Shown here in pieces: positions 1-13,245 of a stretch of DNA of 64,000 bases (position 1 is the stretch's first letter; the number at the start of each line of letters is the position of its first letter). A model generated the notes under the pieces. The model saw only the letters and a list, made by a program, of their open reading frames with translations. It was not told the DNA's origin and searched no databases. This DNA comes from Bipolaris cookei (lineage: Eukaryota > Ascomycota > Dothideomycetes > Pleosporales > Pleosporaceae). The translations under genes were made by a program, and so were the position numbers. Location: NCBI GenBank assembly GCA_002286855.1, contig NRSV01000007.1, forward strand, positions 321,277 through 385,276, given 5' to 3'.

Positions 1-3000
1 ACGCCCTCCCACGACGTGCCCGCTGCGGCCACCCACCAACCCCAGAACCCCCGTCGCAAGCCAGTCCCGAGCCCTCTGTCGCCCGCGTCAACCAGCTCCA
101 CCCCTACCCCAATTCCCTCCAGAGCACCCTACCAAAATTCGCCCTATTACGACTCTCCACGCTTCGACGAACCGCGCAGCCCCCGCGAGAAGCTTGACGC
201 TTTGTTGGCCGAGGAGGAGCAGCACCATTCCTTGCCCATTCGCCCAACCAAGCCAGCGCATCCGCCTACACCACCCAACGTCCCCACTACCCACATCACC
301 CAGCCCACGAGGCCGTCTGCGTATGCAAAGCTACGGCAAGTCTCGTCTCCCACGCTGTCATCGGCTGGCATCTCCCCGCCAGCATCTCCCGTCATCATGT
401 CTCCACACTCGCGGACAAATCGACCAGACACAGCAACGCCAACGGTGCCTATCCGCAACCCCTCCATAGACTCGGCTGCATCTTCGCTTTCGTCGAGTGC
501 TTCCCAGAACCGCCTTCCTGGCAACCATGCTCCCCGACCATCTCAAGATATAAGCACAGCCAATCCGCCAGACATGGCTGCCCTCATAGCGAGTGCAGGC
601 TCGCCCGAGGCTGCCATGATGGCTTTGTGGAAGGAGAAGCAAAACACCTCCAATCACAATGCACAGCTCTGGCGTTTGGTCGAGAAGCAGCGCGCCATGA
701 TTATTGGGCTGCAGAAGGATTTGGAGCGAGCATTAAAGGACAAGGACCGCTACCGCCGAAAGTTCAAAGAGTATGTCGAGCAGGTGCCACCAGGCCCTGG
801 TTCACTGCAAAAGTCAGATACCTTCAACTCTGTTGTAGACCGTGAGCCCAGCGAGTCACCCGTCACCAGTGAGCGGCCCGATGAGTCTGCTAAATCTGGT
901 GATGCCAAAATGGGAGAGTACAAGACTTCGCCATTGACACAAGAGCACCCGGCAGCGCACGTCATACCAGACTCACAACTGGCGACATCGCCTTCCCAAT
1001 CTACCGCGTCGAATGCAACGTCGAGCGTGAACTCACCCACAGACTACTCTGTGCAACCCCTCAACCTCGCCACTAGAGGTCTCGGTCTTGACAGCGCCGT
1101 GCTCCAGCCTGTCGATATCACTCAACCGTCAGTACAGGTTCCGGACCCAGCGACACCCCCACAAAACGCCTCAGATGCAACACTTGTTCCGGAAACCTCA
1201 AATCTACAACCTCCTGAGATATCCCTCATTCAAGCCACCCCTGTCATTGGCGGCGACGGATTCGAGGCATCCCCACGAAAGCCTTCACAACCTCTGCGCA
1301 AAGCTCCCCCCGCTCCTCTCAATCTCTCCAAACCCGTAACAACTAGCGCGCATCTCCATCAGGCCGTGCATGGTGACGACGTCGATTCCGACTATGACGA
1401 TACGTTGGAGGTGGATGAGATACCCGTGGTGGAACGGGGAAGGAGAAAGACTCGTGAGGAAGATGACAGGGTGCGGGAGGCCATGTACCTCAAAGACGAA
1501 GAGGCTCGAAGCAAGTCGAAAAAGAAGAGCAGTGAGAGCAACGGCACACAGGTGACACCATCTGAAATGGCGGAGAATAATCAGCCTCAGACATTCCCTG
1601 TACCTCTTTCTCCACGTCAAATCAACGCTCTACAATCAGGCCTTCCAATCTCTCCCAGACATCCACCCGCGAATTCGCTGAATGCTCTGCTTAGCCCTAC
1701 CAACTCCGACAGTTCTATGATGGCCAATCGAAGTGTTGCGTCACCCCTCCTCAGCCCTGGCCTCCCGTCCAGCCCGCGTCCCACCGACCGACCTTTAGGA
1801 TCACCGTTACCGAGGAATCCCAAGTCATCACTGGCATCACCGCCTATGTCACCGAGCCTCCTGAACCATTCAGGATCACGGACTGGCCAGCAACAAGTTC
1901 CATTTTCACCAAACACGCCTCAGTCGTACCAATCACCTCCAGTGAACCAGAACCAAAAGAATACGCAGTCAAGCAAAGAATCGTCAGGGGGGCTCTTGGC
2001 CGTGCCAGGGGTGCAGACTAGTTCGGACTCAGGTTCAGGCAGTCCTACTTTGAACGACATTCCCGACGCAGAGCATGTCTATCGTGGCCTTGTTTCAGAC
2101 CAGTACCCAGGGCTTTTGCTTCCTCCCAACGCTCTCCCGTCTATTCAGGTCAAAGTATTTTCATCTAGGCTCCGGCCATCGCGCTTGAGTTTCTTGGCCC
2201 CAAAACCTCAGGAGGAGGACCCAGTTTTTATCCTTGCAATCTACGCCCGCTCCGACAACAAACAGTTATGGCGCGTAGAGAAGACTATTGCGACACTTCC
2301 CGCCCTGGACTCTCACCTAAGATCGCTATGTGACTTCCAAGGGAAACTCCCAGATCGTGCTCTTTTCGGAGGTCACGCCCCTGCGAAGATTGATGCTCGA
2401 AGAGTTGCTCTCAACCAGTACTTTGACTGTGTTCTGGAGGCTCCCACAGACGAGAGGACAGCACGTGTTGTTTGCGAATACCTGTCTGCCGATGTGATTG
2501 GTGCACAAGCAGGTGACAGATTAGCCCCGGAACCCACTCCCGGGCCGGCTGTATCTGCTGTCAAGACCCAGCGCAAGGAAGGCTATCTTACGAAACGCGG
2601 CAAGAACTTTGGAGGCTGGAAGGCACGTTTCTTTGTGCTGGATGGTTCTGAATTTAGATACTTTGAGAGTGAAGGTGGCGCCCACCTAGGTACCATCAAG
2701 TTGCAAAACGCGCAGATTGGGAAACAATCACAACAACAATCCACACAGTCACCACAGCGAAAGGATGATTCTGAGGATAATCAGTATCGACATGCCTTCC
2801 TCATTCTGGAGCCAAAGCGGAAAGACTCTTCGAGCCTTGTTCGTCATGTACTGTGTGCTGAAAACGACGAGGAACGAGATGCCTGGGTTGAAGCACTTTT
2901 GCAGCATGTTGAGATACAAGAGGAAACTTCACCAACTGAGGTTCGTGCTCCTCCCACCTCGCGTTCTCAGAAGCAGCAAGCCAGCCAAGATTCGACACGT

Positions 3001-4549
3001 TCACAACGGAGAGAGAGCCCTGATGTAACGGAACAGGACCGTGTACAAGGTCTCAGTTATGAAGATACAGTGGCAGCACAAGCCCCAATCCGCGGGCCCA
3101 ACCATCGAGAGGCACTGGGAGAGAGGCCTTCGCGAGGGTCGCCCAAAGACACAAGCTTTCTACAAGACAGTTCCGGCCACTATCACTCTATCTCCGGTCC
3201 AAGCAATGGAACCCCCATTAAGGACTCTGAGAATTGGGGAACTAGATTGACACCAGCACCCACAGCCGCAAAGGACAAGAAACGCAGTATATTTGGGTTT
3301 AGAGGCCGTGGCGGCTCTTCTGATTTGGCACCTGTTCAGGTCAACACCACCCTCCTCCAAGCACCTGTTGAGCAGCGGATACCTCATAACCGCAGCATCT
3401 TTGGTGTCCCCCTCATGGAGGCAGTGGACTACACCCAGCCTGAAGGCGTCAATGTTCCTTTACCAGCAGTTGTCTATCGGTGCTTGGAGTACCTTCGAGC
3501 CAAGAGGGCAATAAGTGAAGAGGGCATTTTTAGGCTGAGCGGGTCGAATATTGTCATTAAAGGGCTACGCGATCGCTTCAACACTGAAGGTGACATTAAG
3601 TTGCTGGATGGACAATACTACGACGTCCATGCTGTTGCTTCGTTGCTGAAGTTGTACTTGCGAGAGTTACCATCGTCCATCCTCACTCGGGAACTGCACT
3701 TGGACTTTCTCAAAGTTCTCGGTAAGTCGCTGATGGGTTTTTGTAAAGCATGAGACAAACTAACGCATATTAGACATGGATGAGCGAAGCAAAAAAATTC
3801 AAAGCTTCAATGTACTCGTACACAAACTCCCCAGACCCAACTTTGAGTTGCTAAGGCACTTGTCATCGTTCCTCATTGAGATCATCGACAATTCGGCGGT
3901 GAACAAGATGACTGTGCGCAACGTCGGCATTGTATTCGCGCCTACACTCAATATCCCGGCACCGTTGATCTCGTTCTTCTTGACCGATTTCCCAGACATC
4001 TTCGGCACGGCTCTCGACGAAGCTAGTTCCCCAATTCATGAGATCCGAAACGACACGTCGCACTTGGGTGATGATGCGATTCGGTCTCCACGGCGGCAGA
4101 TGTTTTCAGAGCTCCCAACGCCTAGCTACAACGACACGAGCTTCCAGCAGCGAATGGACCGACCAGGTCAACACTACCAAGGCAACAGTGCTCCAAACTA
4201 TCTACCTCCGCAGCCCCCTCAACAACATCAACACCAACACCAGCAGGGGCAGGGACAAGGACAGTACAATGGCTACGACTCTGGCTTTATTCCAATGAGG
4301 CCTACCTACGAAGTGCCAGCTTACGAGCAAGCATACCGATCTGGAGAAGGATATGGTAGCCTAAATGGAGCGGTGCAGTCTGGCAATGCTCGAGAGCAAC
4401 GACAGCGGAAGCGAGAGAGCGGGATGCTGCTTATGAACATGAACATGGGCGGGCCTCGCAAGGGTTCAACTGGGTCTAATCCACCAAATAACCGCGGAAA
4501 TTACCAATACAATCCTCTAATGGTTCAAGAAGAGACGGCATTTGACTGA
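1..4549 (+). CDS. Bem3-like RhoGAP with PX and PH domains (5' end outside window)
   Basis: GTPase-activating protein predicted to switch off Rho/Cdc42-type GTPases at polarity sites. Frame 1 is open from base 1 with no convincing ATG, so the N-terminus lies upstream of the window. Exons are 1-3721 and 3774-4549 (52-bp intron); 1498 residues are visible. In window numbering there is a long Ser/Pro-rich disordered region, a short coiled coil near 205-262, a PX domain near 713-833, a PH domain near 857-975 (starts KEGYLTKRGKNFGGWKARFF) and RhoGAP from about 1131. The catalytic arginine finger sits in GIFRLSGS (Arg near 1178). The tail is Gln-rich. The order PX-PH-RhoGAP is that of yeast Bem3. 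The exact orthologue is inferred; the domain calls are strong. Confidence 0.93.
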
Positions 4550-5453
4550 GCAAGGCTCTGGCCAAGTAGTGGGACGATGATAGATGATGATGGACTTAGG
4601 TTTTTGTCTAATATTTTATATTCTGGTTTGGTTTCTAATACCGGAGAACGGGTTGGGTTCTTTTGTGGTTTATTGCATGGGGTCAGAGGACCAGGGGGTA
4701 CTAGTCCTCTTACTCGACGGTTTTTTTTGGCGTTTTCTTTTCTTTCACAGCGGTTAGACACATACCACTGGTCAGGAGGTCGAGGTTTTTCTTGTTTTCA
4801 TTTTTTTCTCAAGTTTCCTTGCTCCATGCAGATGGAGCTGTCTTGTTGTGCAACAAGATAGCTTAAGCTTGGGCGTTGGAGCCGGGCACGTTGTTTTGGT
4901 TGGCTTTGGTTGAGATATCCTGGCTATTTTTGTTCTCTGCTCGGTCTTGTAGCGTCGCGTGTAAATGGATTCAAGTTGATGGTTTGGGCATGATAGCGTT
5001 TCCTATAGCGAACACATGGCAAGGCTGTGTACACAACAATATGACATTGTCTATTCTGCAATCCATGATTTTGACTACCATTGTTGTTCTTGTTGTTGGA
5101 TGTCACGACATGATAAACACCGAAAGGGCGTTCATGATGCGATGGCGTACCATGGACGGAGCTGTGGGCCTTAGCGTCAGAGCTCGGGCTCACGATGCGG
5201 CTGCCTCGTCGCCGCCATGGCTCTCCGTCCTCGCGATTGACATGCTACCGTCACTGCTGAACCTCCGATATTCCCACATTTCCCTGTCTTCTTTATACAT
5301 ACCGACGACCATCTGAGGAGGCGCAACACGACTTCAGCGCGTCCCAGGGTCGGCTCCATCCCCGTTCATCGCGTCCCGCTACGCATCCAATATAGACTTG
5401 AGACAAGCAGACAGAAAGCGCCCTCACTTGGTTCACGCTATCGCGCCTCCGCC
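4550..5453. other. intergenic, 3' UTR of RhoGAP gene and 5' region of Ies1-like gene
   Basis: No supported gene. The first half is T-rich (runs of T near 4720-4810), as expected for a 3' UTR. The second half becomes C-rich before the ATG at 5454. A 146-codon open frame at 4876-5316 has no ATG start and no recognisable content. Confidence 0.6.
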
Positions 5454-7987
5454 ATGACTGACACGCCTGCTACTCCTGCGCCATCTGGGCCTCCTACTTC
5501 TGCTACAGCCTCGACGCCAGCCACTGCACTGCAACCCCCTCGCATTGAAGAGCCTGACTCTCGCAACAGTTTACGGCACATTCTGGCTGCTGATCCGCAA
5601 ATGGACGATACTAAGCCTTTACTCTCACAAGGCAACACGCCTGCCCCGGAAGGGAGCGAGGCTGGTGGTGATGCGCCCGAAGCATCCAAGCCCGCTACCG
5701 ACAACGACCCGGCGCGCCCCTACTATACAGCCACAACAACTACTACTCGTCGCAATGCGAACGGGAGCGTATCGTCCGTCTACAGCGGCAACAAGATCAA
5801 GCACCTCAAGAAGGACGATGGCATACCATTATGGCGTAAAGATATTCAGTACGACTTCCTCAAGCTCGTCTTCGAGGACGACAAGCGCGTCTTCACAAAG
5901 CAGTCAGACTCGACCAGCGGACATACCTTTGCCGACATCTACCTCGATGCCATGGCCAAGAGCAGCAAATGCAGCAAGATTCTGAAAGATAAGCTGCTTA
6001 CAGAGCGCCCGGCTGCAATTAACATGGCCATGGTCTGTCTGTTGGTCAATGTCGGGCGCATGAACACAACCTTAAACTGTAAGAAACCAATAATTCCCTC
6101 CCTTCAGTCTCGTCTAACATGAGACAGTCTTCCCCGAAATGCGCGCCCAGCTACGAACTTACCACTCGATCCCCTCCCTTCAAGCCCATCAAGACCCCAA
6201 CGCCTACAAGCAACTGCAAGATGCGCCACGCCTAAAGTCTATCCTCAAGGGTGCTACTGAAGACCAAGAACAACCCAGCACCATTGAGGAAATCATGGCC
6301 GCTACCGTTCCACGTACAAATCCCGTAAACCTCATCTTCGTCCTCTCGCAGTACGCGCCCAAAATATCAGAGCTACACTTCTTCCCACCACGCGACTTTT
6401 TCGACTTGGTCATGCGTTCCAATTTGAGCAGCAGAAGCAGAGCCACGGCATTTTTGTGGCTCATGTGGTGGTACCTGGAAAGCGACTTCACCAAAGAGGC
6501 TGCCGAGGGCAATCCTTTTGGGCCTGGACAACCGGGACCGGCCGATGACCCAACTACGGCCGAGTTTCCTATCAAATGCCCGCCGTTCGAGATTCTGACC
6601 CCAGACCAAGAGGCTTTGGAGAATGTCGATACGCCTGACGAGCAGGCGTTTGGTGAAGTCAAGCGAAAGGAGAGAACGGCGATTCTAGCAAGCGATATGG
6701 CGCCTGTCGTGACAGGCCCCAAGCGTACCAACAAGAAGGGTGAGTGTCTATGGTTCGTCCTATACAACTCCGACAAGACCTGACTTTGCTGTAGGATTCA
6801 ACCAGAACCCCGTTTTCTCAATCGCTGCCGACGATGGCACTTCAACCCCTGGGAGGGACCGACAATCGCCGTCACATAGTGAGTTTTACAATGTATCGGG
6901 TCGAGGTGATCTCAACCTAACAACTGCAGGCTCTGCACGAGGGCGTGGCAAGCTCGCGAAATCGCTCATCGAACGAGACTACCCCTCAGATACCGACCGT
7001 ACTCGCTCGGCGTCTCCTCCGAACAGCGTTTACAACACGGCCAAGAAGATGGCAACACCAAATATGCGGATAAACACACTCCTCAACGAAGACGGGCCGG
7101 CATCAGCCTCGCCTGCACCCAAGGGCCCTGGCCGGGGTAATTGGTCTCGTAACCGACAATCTGGTATAGGAACCAGCGGCGGCCCAGCTGCCCGCAGCTT
7201 CAAAGCCAAACTCGACGCAAACAACTCGCAAGACGGCCAGTCGCCTTCAACCTCCGCCCCAACCTTCAACGGCCCCCACGGCTTCTACCTCCCCCTGAAT
7301 GGCTCCGACCCCTCGCACAAGCGCACAAGGCCACTAACCCAACACCAACTCGCCGTGGAACAATACCGCCGGCGCCGCGTCGACGTCATCCTCGACCGCG
7401 GCATCCGCATCGAGTATAAAGCAGCCGCAAAGCGGCGCCGCAAAGCCAACTCCTTCATCCGCAGCTGGATCCGCTGCAAAGGCATGGCAGACGGCTACGA
7501 CACCGACGAAGAAACCTACGCCCAATACGGCTCCTCGACCGGCCTTCCCGACCCAGACTACCCTTCCTCCACCGCAGCCACCACCACCGGCGCAGGCGGC
7601 GGCACGAAAACCCCGCCCCCCATGCCTTCCGGCCTAGTGCCCCTCGACTTTGGCGGCGAAACAAACGACTTCGGCGAGGAATCTTATTTCCGCGCTAAAA
7701 TGCTGAGTCGTGCCTTACGCCGCCTTGAGCGCTGGGAAGAAGGCAAGACTGCGCCGAGAGCGCGTAGACCGAAGGGTGAGATGGGGAATGGCGTTTCGAC
7801 TGCGAGTGCGACTGGGAGACAAGCTGGGCTGGAGAGTGGGGATGATGAGGATGAAGACGAGGCTGAGGCGGAAGATCTGATGGATGTGGATGAGGGGGAG
7901 GAGGCGAGTGAGGATGAGACGGAGGATGAGACTATGATTGATGCTACTGTTGTGTCGAGGGGAGCGGGGTTGCCTAGGATGGCTTGA
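5454..7987 (+). CDS. INO80 chromatin-remodelling complex subunit Ies1-like protein
   Basis: Predicted nuclear subunit of the INO80 remodelling complex. Four exons: 5454-6078, 6128-6739, 6795-6878 and 6930-7987 give 792 residues in phase. The conserved block spans exon 1 to exon 2 (IPLWRKDIQYDFLKLVFED, then NTTLNFFPEMRAQLRTYHSI across the first junction, then a Trp-rich FLWLMWWYLESDF stretch). This block matches my recollection of filamentous-fungal Ies1 proteins. The rest is basic and disordered, with a very acidic Asp/Glu tail near the C-terminus. The third intron (51 bp, GTGAGT...CTAAC...GCAG) is a multiple of three, so it is invisible in a plain ORF. The family name rests on pattern memory; the gene itself is secure. 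Confidence 0.85.
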
Positions 7988-8357
7988 TTGTTTCCCTCGG
8001 CTTCTTTTTTTCCTTTTGGAAGGTTCTCATGGTATGTATTATATAGAATTTTCTCTTTGTTTTCAGACAAAGCATGGCGCTTGGGTTTGGCCTTTGGAGG
8101 GGAATTATGGCAACAAAGTGCTGGATGTATTGGAAACATCAAGTGTGGGATACTGGGACATATGGGCTGCGTAGCACAAACAGTAGTTTACATGGTATGA
8201 GAAAGTTAGGGCGACAAAATGATTGTAAATATATTCTTTTAGTATAAATTAGTAAAGCTGAAATCAAGTCATACTTCATATCTTTCTCTAAGACCTTATC
8301 TCGTTTGTAGAATATATATTGTTGTTATAATCATAATCATTACACATGACCTCACCT
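7988..8357. other. convergent 3' intergenic region
   Basis: A 370-bp gap between two genes that end tail to tail. AT-rich in its second half (near 8220-8345), which suits polyadenylation signals for both. No gene seen. Confidence 0.6.
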
Positions 8358-11015
8358 TTACAACCCAGTCAGCCCATCCAGCAGCGCCGTCAACCCACCA
8401 ACTCCCAACAGCGCCCCTGCTGCAGCCTTCCTCCCCGTATGACTCTTTTTTCCACTGCCGTACTTGCTACCGTCTCCATATCGATCCGTGTACCTGGCAC
8501 GACTCCTCTCGCGCTCTCTCCTGTTGCGTCGTGGCCGCTCGAGTTCAGATTCCGACGTCGTCAGATCGTCATCGTAGCGTCTGTTTGATGCGGAAGATGG
8601 TGGGCCTGGTGGGTAGCCGGGGCCGAGGTTGTTCATGTAAGATGAACGGAGAGGGGAAGCTTGCACTGGGTAGTTGGTGTTGTGGTTTGTATTGTAGGAT
8701 AAATTCAAGGAGTGGAGGTGTGGCGGATGTGGGGTAGTACTGTTGGGGTAAGGTAGTGGTATATTTTGCGCCGGTGATTGCGGATAGTAAGTTGGAGCAC
8801 TAGTATTCATCGGCTGAGATGGGTAACTGCTCGGTTGGGTTAGATAATAAGGATGTCGAGGGGACTGAGGTGGTGGCAGGTGATGTTGGCCATACTGCTG
8901 ACCTGGAGGTATCGGGATTTGTAGATTTGGTGTGCGTGAGTTTACATGCGTTTGTGGTAGCGAAGGGACAAGACCTGGGCCTGGCATGGACACTGAGCGA
9001 TCCAAAGGCGGCGGTCCTGCAGGTGGAGATGGGAGTGTAGAGTTCAGGGAGCTGGTTGCACGATGAAAAGGCGGATGCGTGTTGCGAGCTACCGGTGTAC
9101 GGTCTCGGTCGATCGCGTTGCTCTTCTGTGCCATAGGTGATGGTGGTGGCTGCCGGTGGAAGGATGAGGTCCTTGCCTTGGGTTCGGCCGGTGGAGTAGG
9201 CGGCGCATTCTTTCGATATATCTCAACTGTCCGTTCTACGAGACGCTTGATTTGGTCAAACTGCAGCGGCCTCTCAATGCAGAAACAAGTCTCAAACTTT
9301 GTTCTCCTGCTATTCCTTCTCTCTTTTTGCACTTGAGTGAATGGTAACCGCGCTTCTTGAATAGCTTCTTTGCATACCCAGCTCGCCATTATTTCAGTCC
9401 AGCTATTCCGCTCCGAAAATGCAATAGACGGTGCTTGGTCAGTATTTGAACTGACTTGTCTAGCGTCGATGTATCTCCAATAGTACTTTCGTGTGCATAG
9501 CTTCCATGGTATCTCAAGATCCACATCCTCTTCTTCCTTAGCTTCCATAGCGGCGGCGGCATCAATTGGGAGGCTTGCTACACTATTCCTTGGTGACTCA
9601 GGCGAGAGATTTGTATTGGAAGTGTGGGGCGTATCAGCAGGAGTCGGTGGTGCTTGAGGGTTAAAGTTTTTCTCTGACTTTGGACTGGGTATATTGTTCT
9701 CCGTGAACAACGGCTGCATATCTCTCGACCCGTCTGTTTGTCGTTTGCTATCACCCGAGTCCCTGGATCGTCGAATCTGCTCTTCTTCACTATCCGATTC
9801 AACTGTAGCTTGCTGAGCCTGCTGTCTCTGCTTCCGTTGTTCAAGTTCCTCATCTTGAAGACGTCTCTCGAATTGAGGCAAACTGGTCCATCGACCGAGC
9901 AAGTGTTCGGCATGTGATGCGGATATATTGCACACGGAGAGTAGTCTCTTGGATTCTGTGTGTGCCGACGTCGCGAGGCCATATAACCCCTGATTTTGGT
10001 ATGGATAGAGCCGGGACAGTTTAGGTGGTTCATCCCGCTCGGCTTTAACCAAACTCTGTGAGCTCTCGTCTTCCATCAACAAACACGCCTTTGACTGTGA
10101 CGCATTTTCGAAAATCTTAGAGGCGGCAAGAATTGACAATTGTTGTTGGACAATAAGGGTCTCGAGTTGTGTCTTTTCGTTGTCAACAACTTTAGCTGCT
10201 TGCTGTGGCGATACTGTAGGACGTAGTCTATTTGATTGTTAGCCAGTGCCGCTCACAAAATTTTGACATGTTCATCGCTGCTGCAGCAAGGAAGCAGCAT
10301 GTAGTTTTTGATTGAAGAGGTGATCAAGGTAATAAACTCATCTTGGGAGAAGAAATCGAATGACTTACTTTGACCACATGACACTCTGCGCAGTGTACAA
10401 TGTCTGAAGTAACACAGACAAAGTAGTGCTCAAAGCCTCGAGGTGAGCCACCAGATAAGCCAGCCTTGTCGCCATAGAAGGGTCTGGTAGCGGTCGACTA
10501 TCTCCTGCATAACGAGCGCTATCCCTTCGGCTACAGTGCTGAGACTGCTCTGTGGATATGGCCGATTCGAGGCTACCCATAACATTCTGTGACTGTTCTA
10601 TTACATCGTCCAACACATCAAAAGCCTATAAGGTTAGTGTTAGGGTATAGAAACCATTTTTTTTGCAATAAAACCTGATTTATAGAGGGCTGTTTCTGCC
10701 CCGTGGTATGATAGTGGATATCGATACGACGAAGTTTTATCAACGACAACTTTGTGAGAAGTTCGGACACCATATGGCCAGCTCCTCGGAACACATTAAA
10801 ATAGAGCCTATACATACTTCTGGCGATGGTAACCGATCATCCTCCTTAATGATTGTGCCGACTTGCTTGAGAATACTGGCGAATCCATTGATCCTGTTTG
10901 CAATCTCCACCAGCTCTTTTGCCGCGCCAGGTGATGCAGCAGCTGTCTTAAACAAGTCCAACGCAAGAGCCGAACTCCTCGAAACCACCGGTAGAATAGC
11001 TGCGAGTACTGCCAT
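8358..11015 (-). CDS. fungal STAND/HeLo-like N-terminal domain protein with disordered tail
   Basis: Three exons read on the minus strand: 11015-10818, 10625-10369 and 10227-8358 (774 residues). The first two exons encode a helical N-terminal region starting MAVLAAILPVVSRSSALALD and continuing LPSPE|AFDVLDDVIEQSQ across a 192-bp intron. This resembles the fungal N-terminal domains found on STAND/NLR proteins. The middle has a conserved aromatic block (WKLCTRKYYWRYID, then WTEIMASWVCKEAIQEARLP). After it come Pro/Gln/Tyr-rich disorder, an Arg-rich stretch and a glycine-spaced hydrophobic C-terminus (KAAAGALLGVGGLTALL). There is no NACHT, NB-ARC or repeat domain, so it is not itself an NLR. Function unknown; a signalling or adaptor role is only inference. 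Confidence 0.8.
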
Positions 11016-12224
11016 GCTCGCCAGAATATCGAAGTGCAGTGTGTGTCCAGAGGTCAAAGGGAAAAAAGCGTGGCAATTGAGTGTTGAAGTGGAGCCATGG
11101 GCGGCGAGAGTAGCAGGCAAAGTGGTTTGGCATGCATCAACGTGTTCCTAGCTAACCACTATTTCTAGCAGCTTGTGTGAGGTCATAGTGTAGGTCCAAT
11201 GCAGGGCTCAACTGACCGACGACCAAATCCGGCGAAGATCATGGCCTACTGATTGGTTAAATACCCTGGCGGAAGTATGCATATACGCGAACCGTTGAAT
11301 TCACGCATCCATTTCCAAAAGGCTCGGCAAAAATTCAGCGCGCGGAACATGCATGTCATGGATACGCAGAGGCTGTGCACTCTCGTCATGGTTTGCGACG
11401 AGTACCTTTCAGGTGTCGCTTTGGCCCGCTACTGGAACCGTGACACTCGACGAAGCCGGTGAAGCCGACAAAGCCAACTGTTGCAGTATGCATACATAGG
11501 TGTGCATCCAAAATTAGGAGCCCAGAATATGCGCGCATTGTATCTTGAAGCATTACTGTATGTACTCATCAGAGGTACCCAAGAGCGGCGCCAACAGTGT
11601 GGCGCAGGACGCCGGGTATGCGGATGAAAATTGGCCACATGATGAGTATTTGAACCTCAAGCTAAAGGCAAGTGTGCACACCAGCACAGGGTGACAATGA
11701 GATTGTTGAATCTGCCTCGCGCTCCTTACATGGTGCATTCGTAACGGTCGTGTTCCTGGGGGACCGGTGAAGGTCGCAGTCATGGCTGTTCATGACTATA
11801 ACTCGGGTGCCTGCAGTCTTTTTACGCAAAAGGTCAGAACATGTGTGCGTGATGTATTTCGTATCGTGCACCCCGTGTAGGATTGCCAATAAGGATAGGT
11901 GGCTGGGACGAATGCATGGCTACATGGAGCCGACGGTAGACCGGATGACAGCCGTGTTCATGGAAGAAGATGCGCAGGATGAGTGTCGTACGCCAAGTAA
12001 ACATTCCGAGTGCTTTAGGAAGCGACTGCCAGCAAAGACACAGTAAATGAACAGCTCGCAAAAAAAATAGAAACTTTTTTCTGAGACATCTTCCTGCGTA
12101 ACGCATTTAGAATATCCGATACTCTTGTCCATATTTCGTGTGCGCAATTTCCAGCTTTGCGGTATTCTGTTTCAACACACCCTATAGGTACACATATGTC
12201 TACATGCAGTATACAAAGGCTCGG
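11016..12224. other. intergenic region
   Basis: 1.2 kb between two minus-strand genes: promoter of the STAND-N-type gene and 3' flank of the mitochondrial ribosomal protein gene. Only short overlapping open frames without conserved motifs. Nothing else seen. Confidence 0.55.
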
Positions 12225-13245
12225 TTATGAACCAAAGCCGCCAAAGTCCCATTGCTGCCTACCCTGGCTACTTCCTGGTGATAGTGTTGTGTATTGCTGC
12301 ACCATGTTCCAGTCAATCCTGTCCCACCACGCCTCGAGGAACTGCCTCTTCCCCCGAACACCGTAGTCCTGCAGCCAGACATGCTCCCAGGTGTTGACGC
12401 ACAACAGTGGCACAACATCAACGCCGCCCAACGCCTTCTTGGGCCCTTGATTTTGCATGGTCGCCGCAGCCCCGAATGCCCCAACTTTGTTCAGCGCTTG
12501 GTACGAGTCTGGGTTGTGCGTGTTCAGGTCGTGCGATTGTCGCCTGTGATGAGCGCCTGACAGTGGTGATCCGGCGAGGTAGGTGGGAAGGATGCGCAGA
12601 CTGCCAACGGCTAGGTCGTCAGTCTGCACCAGCCAGACGAAACCTGGCCCGAACATGGCCTCGGCGGTTGCAAGGAATGTCTCGCGCAACGTGTCCATGG
12701 ACGAAAAGTCCTTGTTGATCTGCATCTCAAGGTCCTTGGACGGCCGTGACTGCACCTCCGGGTTTGTGTTGAGGCCGCGGAAGAAGAAGTGGTTGTTGAA
12801 GGCCATGCTGGCGACATTGAAGGCATACGCTTTGGTCGGGTCGCGGGCGAATTCTATGACGAGCGACTTTGGTTCTTGGTTCTCGTACCCTTGGCCTACA
12901 TTTGCGATATCAGTCTCGGATGGCGTCTCGAATCGCAATGGCAGATGGCATACCATCAGTCATGGTGTTCAATTCGTCAATTATGTGTTGCTGGTAGTCG
13001 GTATAGGCCGTCTTGAAGCCTTGCGGCGTGAGCAACCGTGGAATTCCCTTTTTCTCGATTTCCACATGGTTGTCCAGCGCAGGAACAGTATATTTGTTGC
13101 GGGCGAGTGATGGTATTCTCTATTCAGCGTCAGTCTCCCCCTCCACCACCACTGTCACTGACACCGCCGGGGCCAAACATACCCTCCAAGCCCCAGCCGC
13201 AGACTGAATGACACCCGGCCGCCGGGCCAAATATCGTGCAATCAT
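12225..13245 (-). CDS. mitochondrial small ribosomal subunit protein, mS42/mS43 type (Fe/Mn-SOD fold)
   Basis: Structural protein of the mitochondrial 37S ribosomal subunit. Exons 13245-13183, 13119-12954 and 12895-12225 give 299 residues. The first exon encodes an Arg-rich presequence (MIARYLARRPGVIQSAAGAW), suited to mitochondrial import. The body has the Fe/Mn superoxide dismutase fold: a NHFFF helix motif and NTWEHVWLQDYG near the C-terminus. In true enzymes the matching motif is D-x-W-E-H; here the metal-ligand Asp is Asn, which fits a non-catalytic ribosomal paralogue such as yeast Rsm26 or Mrp1. Which of the two it is cannot be decided from sequence alone. Confidence 0.85.

Noticed and set aside
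4876..5316. 146-codon plus-strand ORF with hydrophobic stretches
   Set aside because: No ATG at its start and no conserved pattern; fits UTR sequence.
10628..10816. Possible extra exon within the 192-bp intron of the STAND-N-type gene
   Set aside because: Available acceptors put it out of frame; direct joining of 10818 to 10625 gives a smooth, family-like sequence.
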